Assembly (NCBI GenBank): GCA_014058105.1 | Contig: JACGCM010002198.1 | Coordinates: 1,625,001 to 1,689,000, forward strand | DNA: 64,000 nucleotides | DNA from: Kingdonia uniflora | Taxonomy: Eukaryota > Streptophyta > Magnoliopsida > Ranunculales > Circaeasteraceae | Reading direction: 5' to 3' | Shown here: positions 34,012-44,876 of the stretch, piece after piece | How positions within the stretch are numbered: the stretch's first letter is position 1 | Layout of the letters: the number at the start of each line of letters is the position of its first letter | Program-made: the position numbers and the translations under genes | Notes under the pieces: model-generated | What the model saw: the letters and a program-made list of their open reading frames with translations, nothing else | Told to the model about the DNA's origin: nothing | Databases searched by the model: none

Positions 34012-34335
34012 ATGAAGAAGATGGTGACTACCAGACGCCAAGCCTACGAGGCTAGGGTTCTTGCTAAGATGTTAGAACTGCGGCTTCAATACTTGGGGAC
34101 CCAGTCCCTTGAACTTCCTACTCCCATTCCAGTGCGTCTTACCTTTTATGGGATGACGTATAAACAGGTGGAAGAGGCGGATAACGATTATTATCAAATG
34201 CTCCGCTTTTACTATATGATGATGTCAGAGCAGGGGCAGAGAATTGGGCTCCGTCTTCTAGCAGAGGATGCTATTACAGCGGCGGATGAAGCGACTGGTT
34301 TGCCTCTGATGATGTCTTGCCGTTACCCTGAGTAG
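34012..34335 (+). CDS. Unknown small protein, paralogue of the 56.6-57.0 kb ORF
   Basis: The open frame begins upstream at 33997; I take the second Met (34012) as the likely start because the paralogue similarity begins at VTTR. Recognisable blocks are VTTRRQAYEAR, LELPTPIPV, ADNDYYQMLRFYYMMM, GLRLLAEDA, ADEATGLP and SCRYP. The minus-strand ORF at 56626-56955 has the same blocks in the same order. Just after the stop a Gly-rich then Pro-rich coding pattern (GGSGGGCRGGDGG, then PPPPPPSA) continues in another frame to about 34465, so the original protein was probably longer. No known domain is recognised. It is the last plus-strand gene before the central palindrome. Confidence 0.45.
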   Translation: MKKMVTTRRQAYEARVLAKMLELRLQYLGTQSLELPTPIPVRLTFYGMTYKQVEEADNDYYQMLRFYYMMMSEQGQRIGLRLLAEDAITAADEATGLPLMMSCRYPE

Positions 34336-35115
34336 GATCAGTGGAAGAGATGGTGGTAGTGGTGGGGGTTGCAGAGGAGGAGATGGTGGTGGTGGGGGAT
34401 ACGGAGGAGGAGACGGTATTGGTGGTATGGGAGACCAACCACCACCACCACCTCCAAGTGCATAAACTGATGTAAATTGATGTAATGTAAATTGAAAGTT
34501 GTATAATATTTGAGCTAATGAAAGTTTCTTTTTTTGTTCCCAATGAGTTCTGGGAAGGTACCCTAAGTTATACACAAGTAATATCATTAATTTATATAAT
34601 CTTTCTCATTTATTATATCTTCTTTGTCATTTGTATAATACATAATTGTTAGAATGGCAAGTTTGTATAGTTGGATTATAATTAATTTTTCATTTCTTAT
34701 GTATGATTTGGCATTTGTTATCATAGATTTGTCATTTGTTATATATGATTTGACATTTGTTATTAGAGATTTGACTTCATTTGCCATTTGTTATATATGA
34801 TTTAGCATTTGTTATCAAAGATATTTCATTTGTTATCTATGATTTGGCATTTGTTATCAGAGATTTATTGTCTATAATTTTTCATTTGTTAATTATGATT
34901 TGACCTTTTCTATACAAGATTTTTCATTTGTTATATATGATTTGGTAATGTGTTTAGAGTGGTTCCTATGGGAATAAAGGGAGAGATGCATCGATTGACG
35001 CTTTTCAGTTTAAAAACTTAAAAATGTGTAACCCCAAGTCTTAACACTCCAACATCTCCATCTTCCTCCATCATTTCTCTCTCTCTCACTCTCTTAAGTC
35101 TCAAGACTCTCAACA

Positions 35116-35360
35116 ATGTCAGATTTCCTTCCGTTAACTCCCCCAACAATGGACTATAATGTTAGTGATGAGGGGGAGCAACCAGCCGACTACACCTCGG
35201 CCGAATGTCCCGAAGAGGACTTCGACGTCGAGGAAGACCGGGAGTTATTGAGGGTGGTGGTGGTGGTGATGATGATGATGATGATGATGGTGATGTGGAT
35301 GATGAAGATGAAGATGAAGATGATGAACATCCTCCTCAGAAGAGGAGGAGGTTCTATTAG
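35116..35360 (+). pseudogene. Acidic nuclear-type small protein, microsatellite frameshift
   Basis: The ATG at 35116 gives MSDFLPLTPPTMDYNVSDEG and then acidic EECPEEDFDVEED-like sequence. A GGT/GAT repeat (about 35254-35320) follows. In the ATG frame the repeat is read as poly-Val and poly-Met, which is implausible. One frame over it reads Gly then Asp/Glu-rich sequence and ends EHPPQKRRRFY with a stop at 35358-35360. The sensible original is an acidic protein with a basic, NLS-like tail, shifted by repeat slippage. It sits in the unpaired part of the left palindrome arm. CT-rich sequence directly upstream of the ATG could be its leader. Confidence 0.5.
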
Positions 35361-35820
35361 GTTTTTTTAGTTTTGGCTTTTTGGAGGGAATTTTTTTGGG
35401 TAGAAGCCTAGAAACAAATATATTTTTTGGGTTTTTTTAGGAATTTTTATGATGATGAATGATAATGTTTTGTTTCGATATATTTTTTAGTTTGAATCTT
35501 TAGTTAACTATGATTTGTATGATAGAAGACAAAATTTGCCATGATTTTTCATTTATTAAATATGATTTGGCATTTGTAATAACAGATTTGTCATTTGTTT
35601 TCTTAAAAACAATCATTTGTTATATATTATTTATTTTATAGATAGACAGTATTTGATGTTAGTGAATGGTCGATTTGGTTCAAATGAATTGTGATTGTTT
35701 TTAAGTAGACAACATGTGTTATTTAAAACACGATTATTCATTTGTTAGACATGATTTTATATTTTTCGACTATGATTTGTCATTTGCTATATATAATTTA
35801 TCATTTGTTAACTATCTAGA

Positions 35821-36465
35821 GTCTATTTGGTTATTTCAACATTTGTATTGTATTTGTATGATAGTAGACTTCATTTGAACTTAAAAAAATTAGGTATTAA
35901 TAATTTATCATTTATTAGCCATTATTTGTCATTTGTTAGCAATAATTTGTCATTTGTTAACTATCTATGGTCTATTTGGTTTTTTAAACATTTGTATTGT
36001 GTTTGTATGATAGTAGACTTCATTTGAACTTAAAAAAAATTAGGTATCAATAATTTGTCATTTGTTAGCCATTATTTGTCATTTGTTAGCAATAATTTGT
36101 CATTTGTTAACTATCTATCGTCTATTTGGTTCTTTGAAAATTTGTATTATGCTTGTATAATAGTAAATAATATTTGAACTTAAAAAAAATTAGGTATCAA
36201 TAATTTGTCATTTGTTAGCCATTATTTGTCATTTGTTAGAAATAATTTGTCATTTGTTAACTGTCTATAGACTATTTGGTTCTTTGAACATTTGTATTGT
36301 TTTTGTATGATAGTAAACTTCATTTGAACTTAAAAAAATTAAGTTTCAATAATTTGTAAATTTATTAGCCATTATTTGTTTGTTAACAATAATTTGTCAT
36401 TTGTTAACTATTTATGGTCTATTTGGTTCTTTGAACAATTGTATTGTGTTTGTATGATAGTAAAC
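35821..36465 (+). repeat. Head-to-tail 150-bp array, left arm
   Basis: Units begin GTCTATTTGGTT at about 35821, 35970, 36120, 36270 and 36417. Each contains CATTTGTATTGTGTTTGTATG, TTCATTTGAACTTAAAAAAA and three ATTTGTCATTTGTTA repeats. About 4.3 units are present. Confidence 0.85.
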
Positions 36466-36474
36466 AACAAATGA

Positions 36475-37360
36475 CAAATTATGGTTAAATAGATCATTGT
36501 ATGATACCTAATTTTTTAAGTTCAAATGTTGTTTACTATCATACAAACATAATACAAATGTTCAAAGAACCAAATAGACCATAGATGGTTAACAAATGAC
36601 AAATTATTACTAACAAATGACAAATAATAGCTAACAAATGACAAATTATTGATACCTAATTTTTTAAAGTTAAAATGATGTCTACTATCATGCAAAAACA
36701 ATACAAATGTTCAAAGAACCAAATAGACCATAGATAGTTAACAAATGACAAATTATTGCTAACAAAAGACAATTAATGGCTAACAAATGGAAAATTATTG
36801 ATACCTAATTTTTTTAAGTTCAAATGTTGTTTACTATCATACAAACATAATACAAATATTCAAAGAACCAAATAGACCATTGATTGTTAACAAATAACAA
36901 ACTATTGCTAAAAAATGATAAATAATGGCTAACAAATGGCAAATTATTAATACCTAATTTTTTTAAAGTTCAAATAAAGTCTACTATCATACAAAAACAA
37001 TACAAATGTTCAAAGAACCAAACAGGCCATAAATAGTTAACAAATAACAGATTATTGCTAACAAATGATAAATAATGGCTAACAAATGACAAATTATTGA
37101 TACCTATTTTTTAAAGTTCAAATGTTGTTTACTATTATACAAACATAATACAAATGTTTAAAGAACCAAATAGGCCATAGATAGTTAACAAATGACAAAT
37201 TATTGCTAACAAATGATAAGTAATGGCGAACAAATGACAAATTATTGATACCTAATTTTTTTAAGTTCAAATGAAGTTTACTATCATACAAACATTATAC
37301 AAATGTTCAAAGAACCAAATAGACCATAGATAGTTAACAAATGATCAATTATATATAACA
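36475..37360 (-). repeat. 150-bp array in inverse orientation, right arm
   Basis: The same unit in reverse complement, with AATAGACCAT-type unit ends at about 36572, 36720, 36870, 37019, 37169 and 37317, giving about six units at 149-bp spacing. Only about 10 bases separate the two arrays. Confidence 0.85.
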
Positions 37361-37818
37361 AATGACAAATCATAGTAAAAAAATGACAAATCATATTCAA
37401 CTAATGAATAATCGTATTTTTAGGAACACGTATTGTCTACTTAAAAATAATCGCAATTCATTTGAACCAAATCGACCATTTACTTACATCAAATGTTGTT
37501 TATCAACAAGAGAAATAATATATAACGAAGATTGTTTTTAAGATAACAAAGAACAAATCTCTGATTACAAATGCCAAATCATTTATAATAAATGACACAT
37601 CGATGATAACAAATGGCAAATCGATGATAACAAATGCCAAATCATACATAAGAAATGAAAAATTAATAATAATCCAACTATACAGACTTGCCACTCTAAA
37701 AAATATGCAGTATACGAATGACAAAGAAGATATAAAAAATGAGAAAGATTATATAAATGAATGATATTACTTGTTTATAACTTTACAAAATTACAGAAAT
37801 TATACAACAAAATGGATG

Positions 37819-40800
37819 TTAAAGTTTCAAAATCTCCTCCGGCTCAACTCCCAGCCTCAGTATATCATAAGCAATTGTGTAACAACATTTATTACCGTCT
37901 ATCAGATCTGGAAATTCCATTCCTCTTAGGAGATTGTCTATAAAGACAAGCGTATTAGACATTTTCCAAAACGAGTTGTTCATTTAGAGTTTAGGCCATA
38001 ATCATTTACCTCTGAACCAGTAGGTGGACTACTACGATCGGCAAAAATCTTTCCATATCAACATTTTCGAGAGGATCGTTGATATCTGATCTTCAATAAG
38101 CTGTTATCCAGGAGATAACTTCTTCTTCTTCCGTGCATTTATAATTTTTGAATCCACCATTGAATCGTAGATGCATATTTTTCTTGCCTTAAAGGACATA
38201 GTACAAAGGACCCAGTGGCTATCATTGATATTCCAGGGAATAAGTATTAATTTTGAATTAACCACTATTAAATCTTCTCGATGGATACAATTAGAAAATG
38301 TACGATCCCATTGCATAGATGTAATTTGTTCCCAAATTGATTTCTTCTTCAATTCAACACCTTCTGGAGAGAACATATTACGAGTCCAGACATTAAAATC
38401 CCTGCCAATATATTGATAGGCAAAGATACCCGCCAACACAATCCTTTCTTTATCTGGGTGGGCACGATGTTTTGTGTCAAAATATTAAATCAGGGTTTTA
38501 ATGTACACATCAATGACCTGAACAGGAAAAGAAAATGACAAATTATATAACAAAAATAATAAAGTTCAATATTACAAATGACAACAAAGGCCAAACTAAT
38601 GATAAAGTGTAAACGAATCAAAGACAGAAAATATGAAAACAAATGGTAGAGACTCTTCTACAAATGACAGAGGAAAAGAAATAAATGATATAAATACCTT
38701 ATTGTTCAACCATTGATTTGGATATAAAGTGTAGAGAACGTTAAGGCAAATAGTTTCTTCACCTATCCACATATAGGTACTCCTATTGTCTTTCTTAGCT
38801 TCAGGAGATAATTCATCTTTCCTCAGTGACCAGACTTGGTCCACCTAGTTTTTCTCATCCTGGGAGATGGGTCTTTTAATAAAAGATTCCAATAACACTC
38901 CCAGAAGAAGCTCGTTAGGGTGAGCATGCAATTGGTTCATTTGATAAGCCATTTTGAAGGCTCTTTCATTAATTTCTTCCTCAGTTAGTGCATGCCTCTT
39001 CTTTAAGGTGACATCCACGTCTGACTCCATTGAAATAAGCTGGAACAGATATGTCAAAATAAGAAAATAAAATATAAATGTGCTTATTACATGAGATTGA
39101 GTAATAAACCAGTTGTTTGGTTTAAAAGTACTTCATACATTGGTCTGGTCAACAACCATTTCATTTATTACTTGTTCAGGGTCTGGTTTATTCTGTAAAT
39201 TTCCATCATCATCATCCTTGCCTTCAACCACCTCCTCTTTATTCTGTTCCACCTCCTCTTTACTCTTTTTACTCTGTAAATAAATAGACTACAAATGATA
39301 AGAGTGATACAAGATATGGTAAAATAAATAGAAGAAAATGAGAAGTTACCAGCAAAGAAATAATAAGTTACCTGACTGGCTTCACCAACATCTTGCTCAT
39401 GGTGGGAGATTACTTCTTCAGTTTATGCAACCTCTATAGTCTGTTCCTCGACAGATACAACAGTTGTTTGGTCTGCACTAGCCTGTAAATAAACAAACTA
39501 CAAATGATAAGAGTGATACAAAATATGGAAAAATAAAAGAAGAAAATGAGAAGTTACTAGCAAAGAACAAATAAGTTACATGACTAGCTTCATCTTTAGT
39601 TTTTTTAACCTCCAGAGTCTGTTCCTTGACAAATACAATAGTTGTTTGGTCAACACTAGCCTGTAAATAAATAAACTACAAATGATAAGAGTGAAAAAAG
39701 ATATGGTAAAACAATAGAAGAAAATAAGAAGTCAACTTCAAACAAATGATAAGTTACCTGATAAGCTTCACCAATAACTTCCTCCTGGTTGAAGAATACT
39801 ATATCAGTTTTTGCTACCTCTACAACTGCCATAGTCTGTACAACAAAGGTTAAAGAAGAAACAAATTAAAATAAAATGGTATGGTATGGATAGGTCAACG
39901 CATAACTTGAGGTTATGAATCCTCTTGTTCAGCAAATACCTCATCTTTTTTTTATTATAATACACCACTACAGTTGGTGGTTCTGAATCCTCTTCTTTAG
40001 CAACTTGAGGTTGCTGTTCTTCAGATTTCACTTTCTCCTCGACATCTTTCTTTTCATCATTATCTTTTTCGTCGCCCTTCTTCCACTTCACATGCAACAA
40101 ATAAAATGAACAAAGTCATTAGAAGAAATAAAAATCCTGGAAAAGAGAATGACAAAGAAAACCTCACAAATGCCAAAATATTCTTAACAAATGATAGACT
40201 ACTGAGGAAATGGCAAATTGCATAAAGTAAATGCCAATATTTTAAAACACAAATGCCAAATAAAATCATATCAATGATAAGAAGTAGCAAACGGATGATA
40301 CCTCTAGAAGATCACCACCATATTCATACGATATCGCTTTGAAATTTACTTCCCTCCCAACTTCATCATCATCATCTACCATTAAATCGTTTACTACCTC
40401 CAATCCCTCTCTAGGCAGGACTTGCTGAAGCAAATTTTTGGCAATTGATTGAATATTCTCAAGTTCTAGGAATTCTACCCTTCTCTTCCTTGGCACTCTA
40501 TTAGCCAAGCCCTTCTTGGGGATCTTGGAGATTAAGGTTTTCTATTAGATCAGTGGGATATGATCAAATTGATCATCAGCAAAAGCTTCTTTCTTCAAGC
40601 CTTCAACCTTTTTCTTCTTGTTGGGCACATCAGCTTCTTCAGCCTTCTTCTGCCATTCTCCCTTACATTTTTTTGTTCTCGGCTCCGCCTTTTTCCTTTT
40701 CCCATCTTCTTTCTCATTACCTCCTTTTTGCTTGCGTTTCACGGTTTTCTCAGGAGTAGAGAACTGGTACTGCCCAAGGATACAACAAATGACAGTGACA

Positions 40801-42034
40801 ATGATAATAGGCATACAACAAATGAGAAAAAAGAACTTCATAAGGACAAAAACATAAAATAAATGACAAATCTAAGCAAATAAAATGATACGAAACATAA
40901 ATTAAATGACAAGTAAGCAATAAAATAAATCAATCATACAAAGAATGGAAGATTACCATGACTTCTTGTATAAGACCTTGCTGCATGTCAGTCTCAGACG
41001 GCTTCATAGCTATTACCAGCAATTTGGGGTTAGCAAAAAACTTTTTAAATGTCACAATTTGGCGACGCTTAAAGGTGTCATCCTCTACCCTTGTAGCTTA
41101 GGGAACAAATGTATGGATTCTCCTTTTCTTGGAAATTTCTTGCTTGGAATCGAAAAGAAAGTACATATCTTCAACACCCAGGTACATCCATGCAGTTATA
41201 AATCGTTATCGGATTTTTTACTAGCGGCCGATCGATAATAGGCAAACTTCACAAGAAATTATAAACTTGCTCACCCCAGGGGAATCTGATGAAGTGATCT
41301 AGATCATCTACCAGATCAACATACTTCACCCAAACATTTCTCCCATTGTTCGGGGGGAGAAAGGATAGTATAATTTTTAACAAATTTAATCGAAGAATAT
41401 CTTCTGCAAAATGAAATAGCATAATGTAATGATAAGATTCTTAGAATATAATGAGCCAAAAATGGTAAATACAATACAAATATTGGAGGGGTAAGAAATA
41501 CAATGCAGGTCGGTGATAAAGAAGAGGAAACAAATGATAAATTAGAGCATTACCCTGATATCTTTCCAATTTTGCATATTTTAAAGCATAATTAATTTTC
41601 TTCAACCCATATGTATTCTTCTTCTTGGAGAATCGCCTTATTCTAAAATTCATCATATGCTCAGGATCAATAAATAAGAACTCATTTGTAATAGGAGAGA
41701 CACGCAACCCCAAAATTAGGCAAACCTAAATGGGCTTCATCTGAATTATCGTCTCCCCAAATTAAAATTTCATATCACCGAGATGATAATTGAATATTTC
41801 TATAACCAAAGTCGACATCGTCGCTATTGGATCAATCAGCAAGAAGGGTACAAAGCAGGTGGTACGAAGAACACCCTTCTCCTCTTCAGACAGAGCTGCA
41901 AAGATTTTGTAAAGTTCCAAACCTGTACACCGAGAGGTGTAATTTTTAGCATTCGAGGTGCCCTTCTTGGCTCCACCCTCCTGTGTTTGGTTCTACTCCT
42001 CAACTTGTTCATTCACTTCTTTATCAGACTTCAT
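37819..42034 (-). pseudogene. DUF1985-Ulp1 (C48 SUMO-protease-like) gene, MULE cargo
   Basis: From the ATG at 42034 the frame reads ELYKIFAALSEEEKGVLRTT, then EIFNYHLGDMKF, stop, FGETIIQMKPI, stop, VCLILGLRVSP, the DUF1985 pattern. About 41390-41240 gives VDLVDDLDHFIRFPWG, and 41190-41130 LHGCTWVLKI, both typical DUF1985 phrases. Lys/Glu-rich exons follow (40.9-39.1 kb). The Ulp1 fold starts NVLYTLYPNQWLNN at about 38720, continues VIDVYIKTLI, then IHREDLIVVNSK and NDSHWVLCTM with the catalytic His and IYDSM with Asp, near 38240-38160. The last exon ends GVEPEEILKL at 37819; the catalytic Cys is not clear. At least four in-frame stops disable it. Such genes are widespread cargo of plant TEs. 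Confidence 0.75.
39140..39850 (-). repeat. Tandem exon-plus-intron duplications in the Ulp1 gene
   Basis: A unit containing CTGTAAATAAA, CTACAAATGATAAGAGTGA, AGAAGAAAATGAGAAGTTAC and a short exon (GTCTGTTCCTTGACAAATAC-type) recurs about three to four times, with unit edges near 39273, 39482, 39661 and 39835. Both splice borders lie inside the unit, so each copy adds one small exon with its intron. Confidence 0.7.
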
Positions 42035-42069
42035 TGTGGAAGAAGAAGAAAACACAGACTTTGATTAAA

Positions 42070-43340
42070 CACCTGGTAGGCAGTAGTCGTACAGATAATT
42101 TGCCACTTATATGACACTGAAATCACACACACACAGATGATGCCAATGATTTTTGAGAAAGCAGTTTGTGTGACTAGGACGATTTTTACACTCGTCAATC
42201 ACACACACGATTTGTAAAATCTGGACGGTTTTTGCAGTTTTGCAATGGTCGTGTAAGAAGAAAGTGTTTGAGGAATGGGGATGGTTTTTGGCACCAAAAG
42301 CTAAACAAACTCGTGTGAATTGCACGTTTTACCTAAACTTAAAGAACAATAAACAAATGCCAAATAATATAACTGATGGTGATAGAGTCTGCATGAGCCA
42401 AGATAACTGATATTTAAGCGTATGACAAATTGGTTTTAACAAATAACAACAAATACATATAATGGTGACATGGTCTGCCTTACACGTCTCGAAATAGTAA
42501 TGACACGTGTAGATTGAGGAACGATTAAAATTGGACACGTGGCATGATAATAATATTTTTAAATGATTTGAACTTTTTTTAGTATTAATTATGAAGTGAC
42601 ATTCGAACTAGTGGAGCCTACGGCCTTACCTGCTGCCTTACCTGTGGAACCCACGACCTAGAAACCTACTTTAATATTCATGCAGTTTATATTTTCAAAA
42701 AAAATGGCTAAGTTGTATAAAACAAATGACAAAGAAAACTAACTGAATGGAAAAGTTACATAACACAAATGACAACAGTCTGTTAAAAATGACATAGATG
42801 TCTGATAGAATGCCAGAGTTAAACTAAATAAGTGACATATTTTTGTTTACAGCAGCCGCGCAGACGATTTGCCATCGTTTGTTCCATGAGTTGAGTACAG
42901 TCGAGTACCATCTACAAAAGTTACGAGTACCATAATTTCCTCTATGCCCAAGGAGTAGAGTATCAGTCTTTTATCAAACACTTAATAGGCAGCAGTCACA
43001 CAGACGATTTATGACAAATAATCGGGGTGGTTTTTGCGGTTGAGTAAGAAGAAGAAACTGTTCGCTGAATTAGGATCGCTTTTGGCTCTAAAAACCAGAC
43101 AAACTCTTATGAATTGCAGGTGATATCTAACCATAAACAATGAGAAATAGTAACAGAATTGGTGAAAGAGTCTGCCTTCTTATAAATAAGAAATCTGATC
43201 AAAGGTAGGACAAAGTGTACTAAAACAAATGATAAGTAGTTCATGAGATGGTGACAATGTCAGCCTTCCTCGTATACGTGGCTTGATGTAATAGTTTTAA
43301 ATGAGTTAAAATAATTTTTTACAATATTTTATTACTTCAG
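42070..43340. repeat. Right subterminal direct duplication of the MULE
   Basis: A block at about 42070-42660 recurs at about 42990-43400, as a diverged copy. Shared phrases in order are GGCAGTAGTCGTACAGA / GGCAGCAGTCACACAGA, GGTTTTTGCAGTT / GGTTTTTGCGGTT, AACAAACTCGTGTGAATTGC / GACAAACTCTTATGAATTGC, GATAGAGTCTGC / GAAAGAGTCTGC and GTGGAGCC. There is no gene in either copy. Confidence 0.6.
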
Positions 43341-43410
43341 ATGTAACATTTGTACTTGTGGAGCCCAAAAACAGGCGGTTGTCTGCTGTAATATTGCAAC
43401 TTTAGTAGGG

Positions 43411-43514
43411 GCAAATATAGTTTTTCCTCTTTCCATTATCGATTTTGGAATTTATTGTTCCCTGGGTCTGATTTTGTAAAGATGGCAAAAACTAGTATTT
43501 ATTATCATAACTTC
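43411..43514 (-). repeat. Right terminal inverted repeat of the MULE
   Basis: Reverse complement of the left terminus, with shared blocks CCATTATCGATTTTGGAA and GATTTTGTAAAGATGGC in the same order and spacing. TGTAAATTA follows directly and pairs with TATAAATTA at the left. Confidence 0.75.
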
Positions 43515-43523
43515 TGTAAATTA

Positions 43524-44435
43524 TGGTTCCCCCCATTAAATGTACCAGTGTTCTTCATGATTATTTGGCTTTCGCGTAATCAGTTTATACTTTAACTATA
43601 AATTTTTTATTGTCATCCTAGTTTTATATTTGTATTTCTCGTAGACTTTTTCCAAATGTGAATTGCTAGTAGATTAGATCATCTTGATTCGAACAACATC
43701 GCAGATTTTATCTGCTTAAAAGCCTCATCATCGTATAAAAGAGTTTTGTTTTTATTTTGAAGTAATAAAAGAGTTTTACTTTTATTCTGAAGTTAGAAGA
43801 AAAAAAAATTGGTGGCAAAGATGTATGAAGTTTAGAGAAAGTTTAGGAGATAATTTGTGATTATGTAGAGCTAATGGAGTTTAAGGGGGAGAAGAAGAGA
43901 TTTACATAGATTAGTTGAAGAGATTATAGGAAGAAAGAGGGGAGAGAAATATGGAAATAAAAATATAGTACAAAACTACTCCTGAAAGAAGAAAGGGAGG
44001 AAAAGAATAAAATAGAGGGAGAGATATATTTTCATTTTGCCTAAAATACTCATTGTTCGTCCAACTTATTTCTATGTGTACAACTAAGAAATTAAAGTAA
44101 AAACTAAATGGTATTTTAGAGATCACAAAAAGCTTCAAACGATAAAACCGTTTTGTAACCACCAATATCATTTTTGTGTAGTTGTTAAACAATAAATAAA
44201 CATCAAACATAAAGGGGGATGAAATACTTGCGGGGATTACCATGACAAGCTCTAGTATTTCATTGTCCTTGGTTTTTAGATTATGAATTTTCTTCCAAAA
44301 AAATGTTCTTTTATCTCTTTTTTGGCCACTTAGAAAATCTAGAGTTTGTCAGGTGAGCTACTATTTAATTTTTTCTCAACTTTAAAAAAAAGATGGGGTG
44401 AGCTAATAAACTAGAGAAATAAAAGTGTGGTGAGG
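43524..44435. other. Gene-free stretch right of the MULE
   Basis: No recognisable gene. The 110-aa minus-strand frame at 43911-44243 is low-complexity and unsupported. Part of this DNA may be the 3' flank of the membrane-protein gene. Confidence 0.4.
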
Positions 44436-44876
44436 TTAAATTGGGGTGAGCAAATTGAAGAATGGGGTATATTTAAAAAATAATTTGCCAAAATTCAATG
44501 TACATACACAAAAATGACAATAATAACCCCTATCCTCATTTATCATAGTCGCCGGATTCAAAAATATAGAGAACTTGTTATACAATAAAAAGATTACGAG
44601 AACAAGGAAGAGTGTGACACCGATGAGCCGGTGGATAGAATCTGGCTCACCAGTCGAGAAAATATTTAATAGTATGGCTCCCCAGTCTGAAAAAAGGAAT
44701 TGGATGGTTAAGAGGAGGACGATGGGGACTTGGAGTCCGATGGGGATTAAGAGCTCCGTGATCGCTTCGGTTATTGCCTCGCCATGATCCCTTAATATAA
44801 ACGGTATGACGACCATTAAACCTAATACTAGGGCTAGTATTATCCCATGGGGTGTTCCTCTTCCTTCTCCTATCAT
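44436..44876 (-). CDS. Small plant membrane protein of unknown function
   Basis: It starts MIGEGRGTPHGIILALVLGL. Three hydrophobic segments are visible, at about residues 11-27, 42-64 and 87-102. HGEAITEAITELL and LLNIFSTGEPDSIHRLIGV are the conserved phrases I know from a small plant integral-membrane protein of about 110 residues with no assigned function. In that family the chain ends soon after the ...LLYNKFSIF-like helix with an acidic tail. Here the open frame runs on for about 40 residues. One frame over, a T-run near 44560 leads to an acidic ESGDYDK and a stop at 44543-44545. A one-base insertion may thus have replaced the native tail. No intron is needed. Confidence 0.6.
   Translation of the reverse strand: MIGEGRGTPHGIILALVLGLMVVIPFILRDHGEAITEAITELLIPIGLQVPIVLLLTIQFLFSDWGAILLNIFSTGEPDSIHRLIGVTLFLVLVIFLLYNKFSIFLNPATMINEDRGYYCHFCVCTLNFGKLFFKYTPFFNLLTPI

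Larger units (their letters stand above)
34560..37790. repeat. Central large palindrome of the MULE
   Basis: The left arm (34560-36465) and right arm (36475-37790) are inverted copies in colinear order. The outer edge is AAGTTATACACAAGTAATATCATT at left; the reverse complement at right begins AAGTTATAAACAAGTAATATC. Next come TGTATAGTTGGATTAT, ATTTCTTATGTATGATTTGG, GGTCGATTTGGTTCAAATGA and the 150-bp arrays. The left arm has about 600 extra bases (about 34950-35520) holding the acidic ORF. The palindrome lies exactly between the 3' ends of the plus-strand and minus-strand gene sets. Confidence 0.8.
23846..43514 (+). mobile_element. Giant Mutator-like element with Ulp1 gene (about 19.7 kb)
   Basis: The terminal sequences are inverted copies. 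The left 23846 side (TTATGATAATAAATACTAGT then TTTTTGCCATCTTTACAAAATC) recurs in reverse complement ending at 43514. A second block around CAAAATCGATAATGG lies about 60 bases further in on both sides. Outside the termini, TATAAATTA (23834-23842) and TGTAAATTA (43515-43523) agree at 8 of 9 bases, the target-site length of Mutator-like elements; a 3-base gap at the left makes the exact tip uncertain. Inside are a mudrA-like transposase gene, a GRF zinc-finger gene and small ORFs (+), then a DUF1985-Ulp1 gene (-). Subtracting the nested 2.86-kb LTR element leaves about 16.8 kb. Ulp1-bearing MULEs are known in plants (for example Kaonashi of Arabidopsis); this one is large and has an unusual centre. 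Confidence 0.75.

Noticed and set aside
34258..34587. Pro-rich minus-strand ORF (109 aa)
   Set aside because: It is the reverse shadow of the Gly-rich coding tail of the plus-strand ORF at 34.0-34.46 kb.
43911..44243. 110-aa minus-strand ORF with hydrophobic stretches
   Set aside because: It is an A/T-biased low-complexity translation (Phe, Ile, Ser, Tyr) without conserved blocks.
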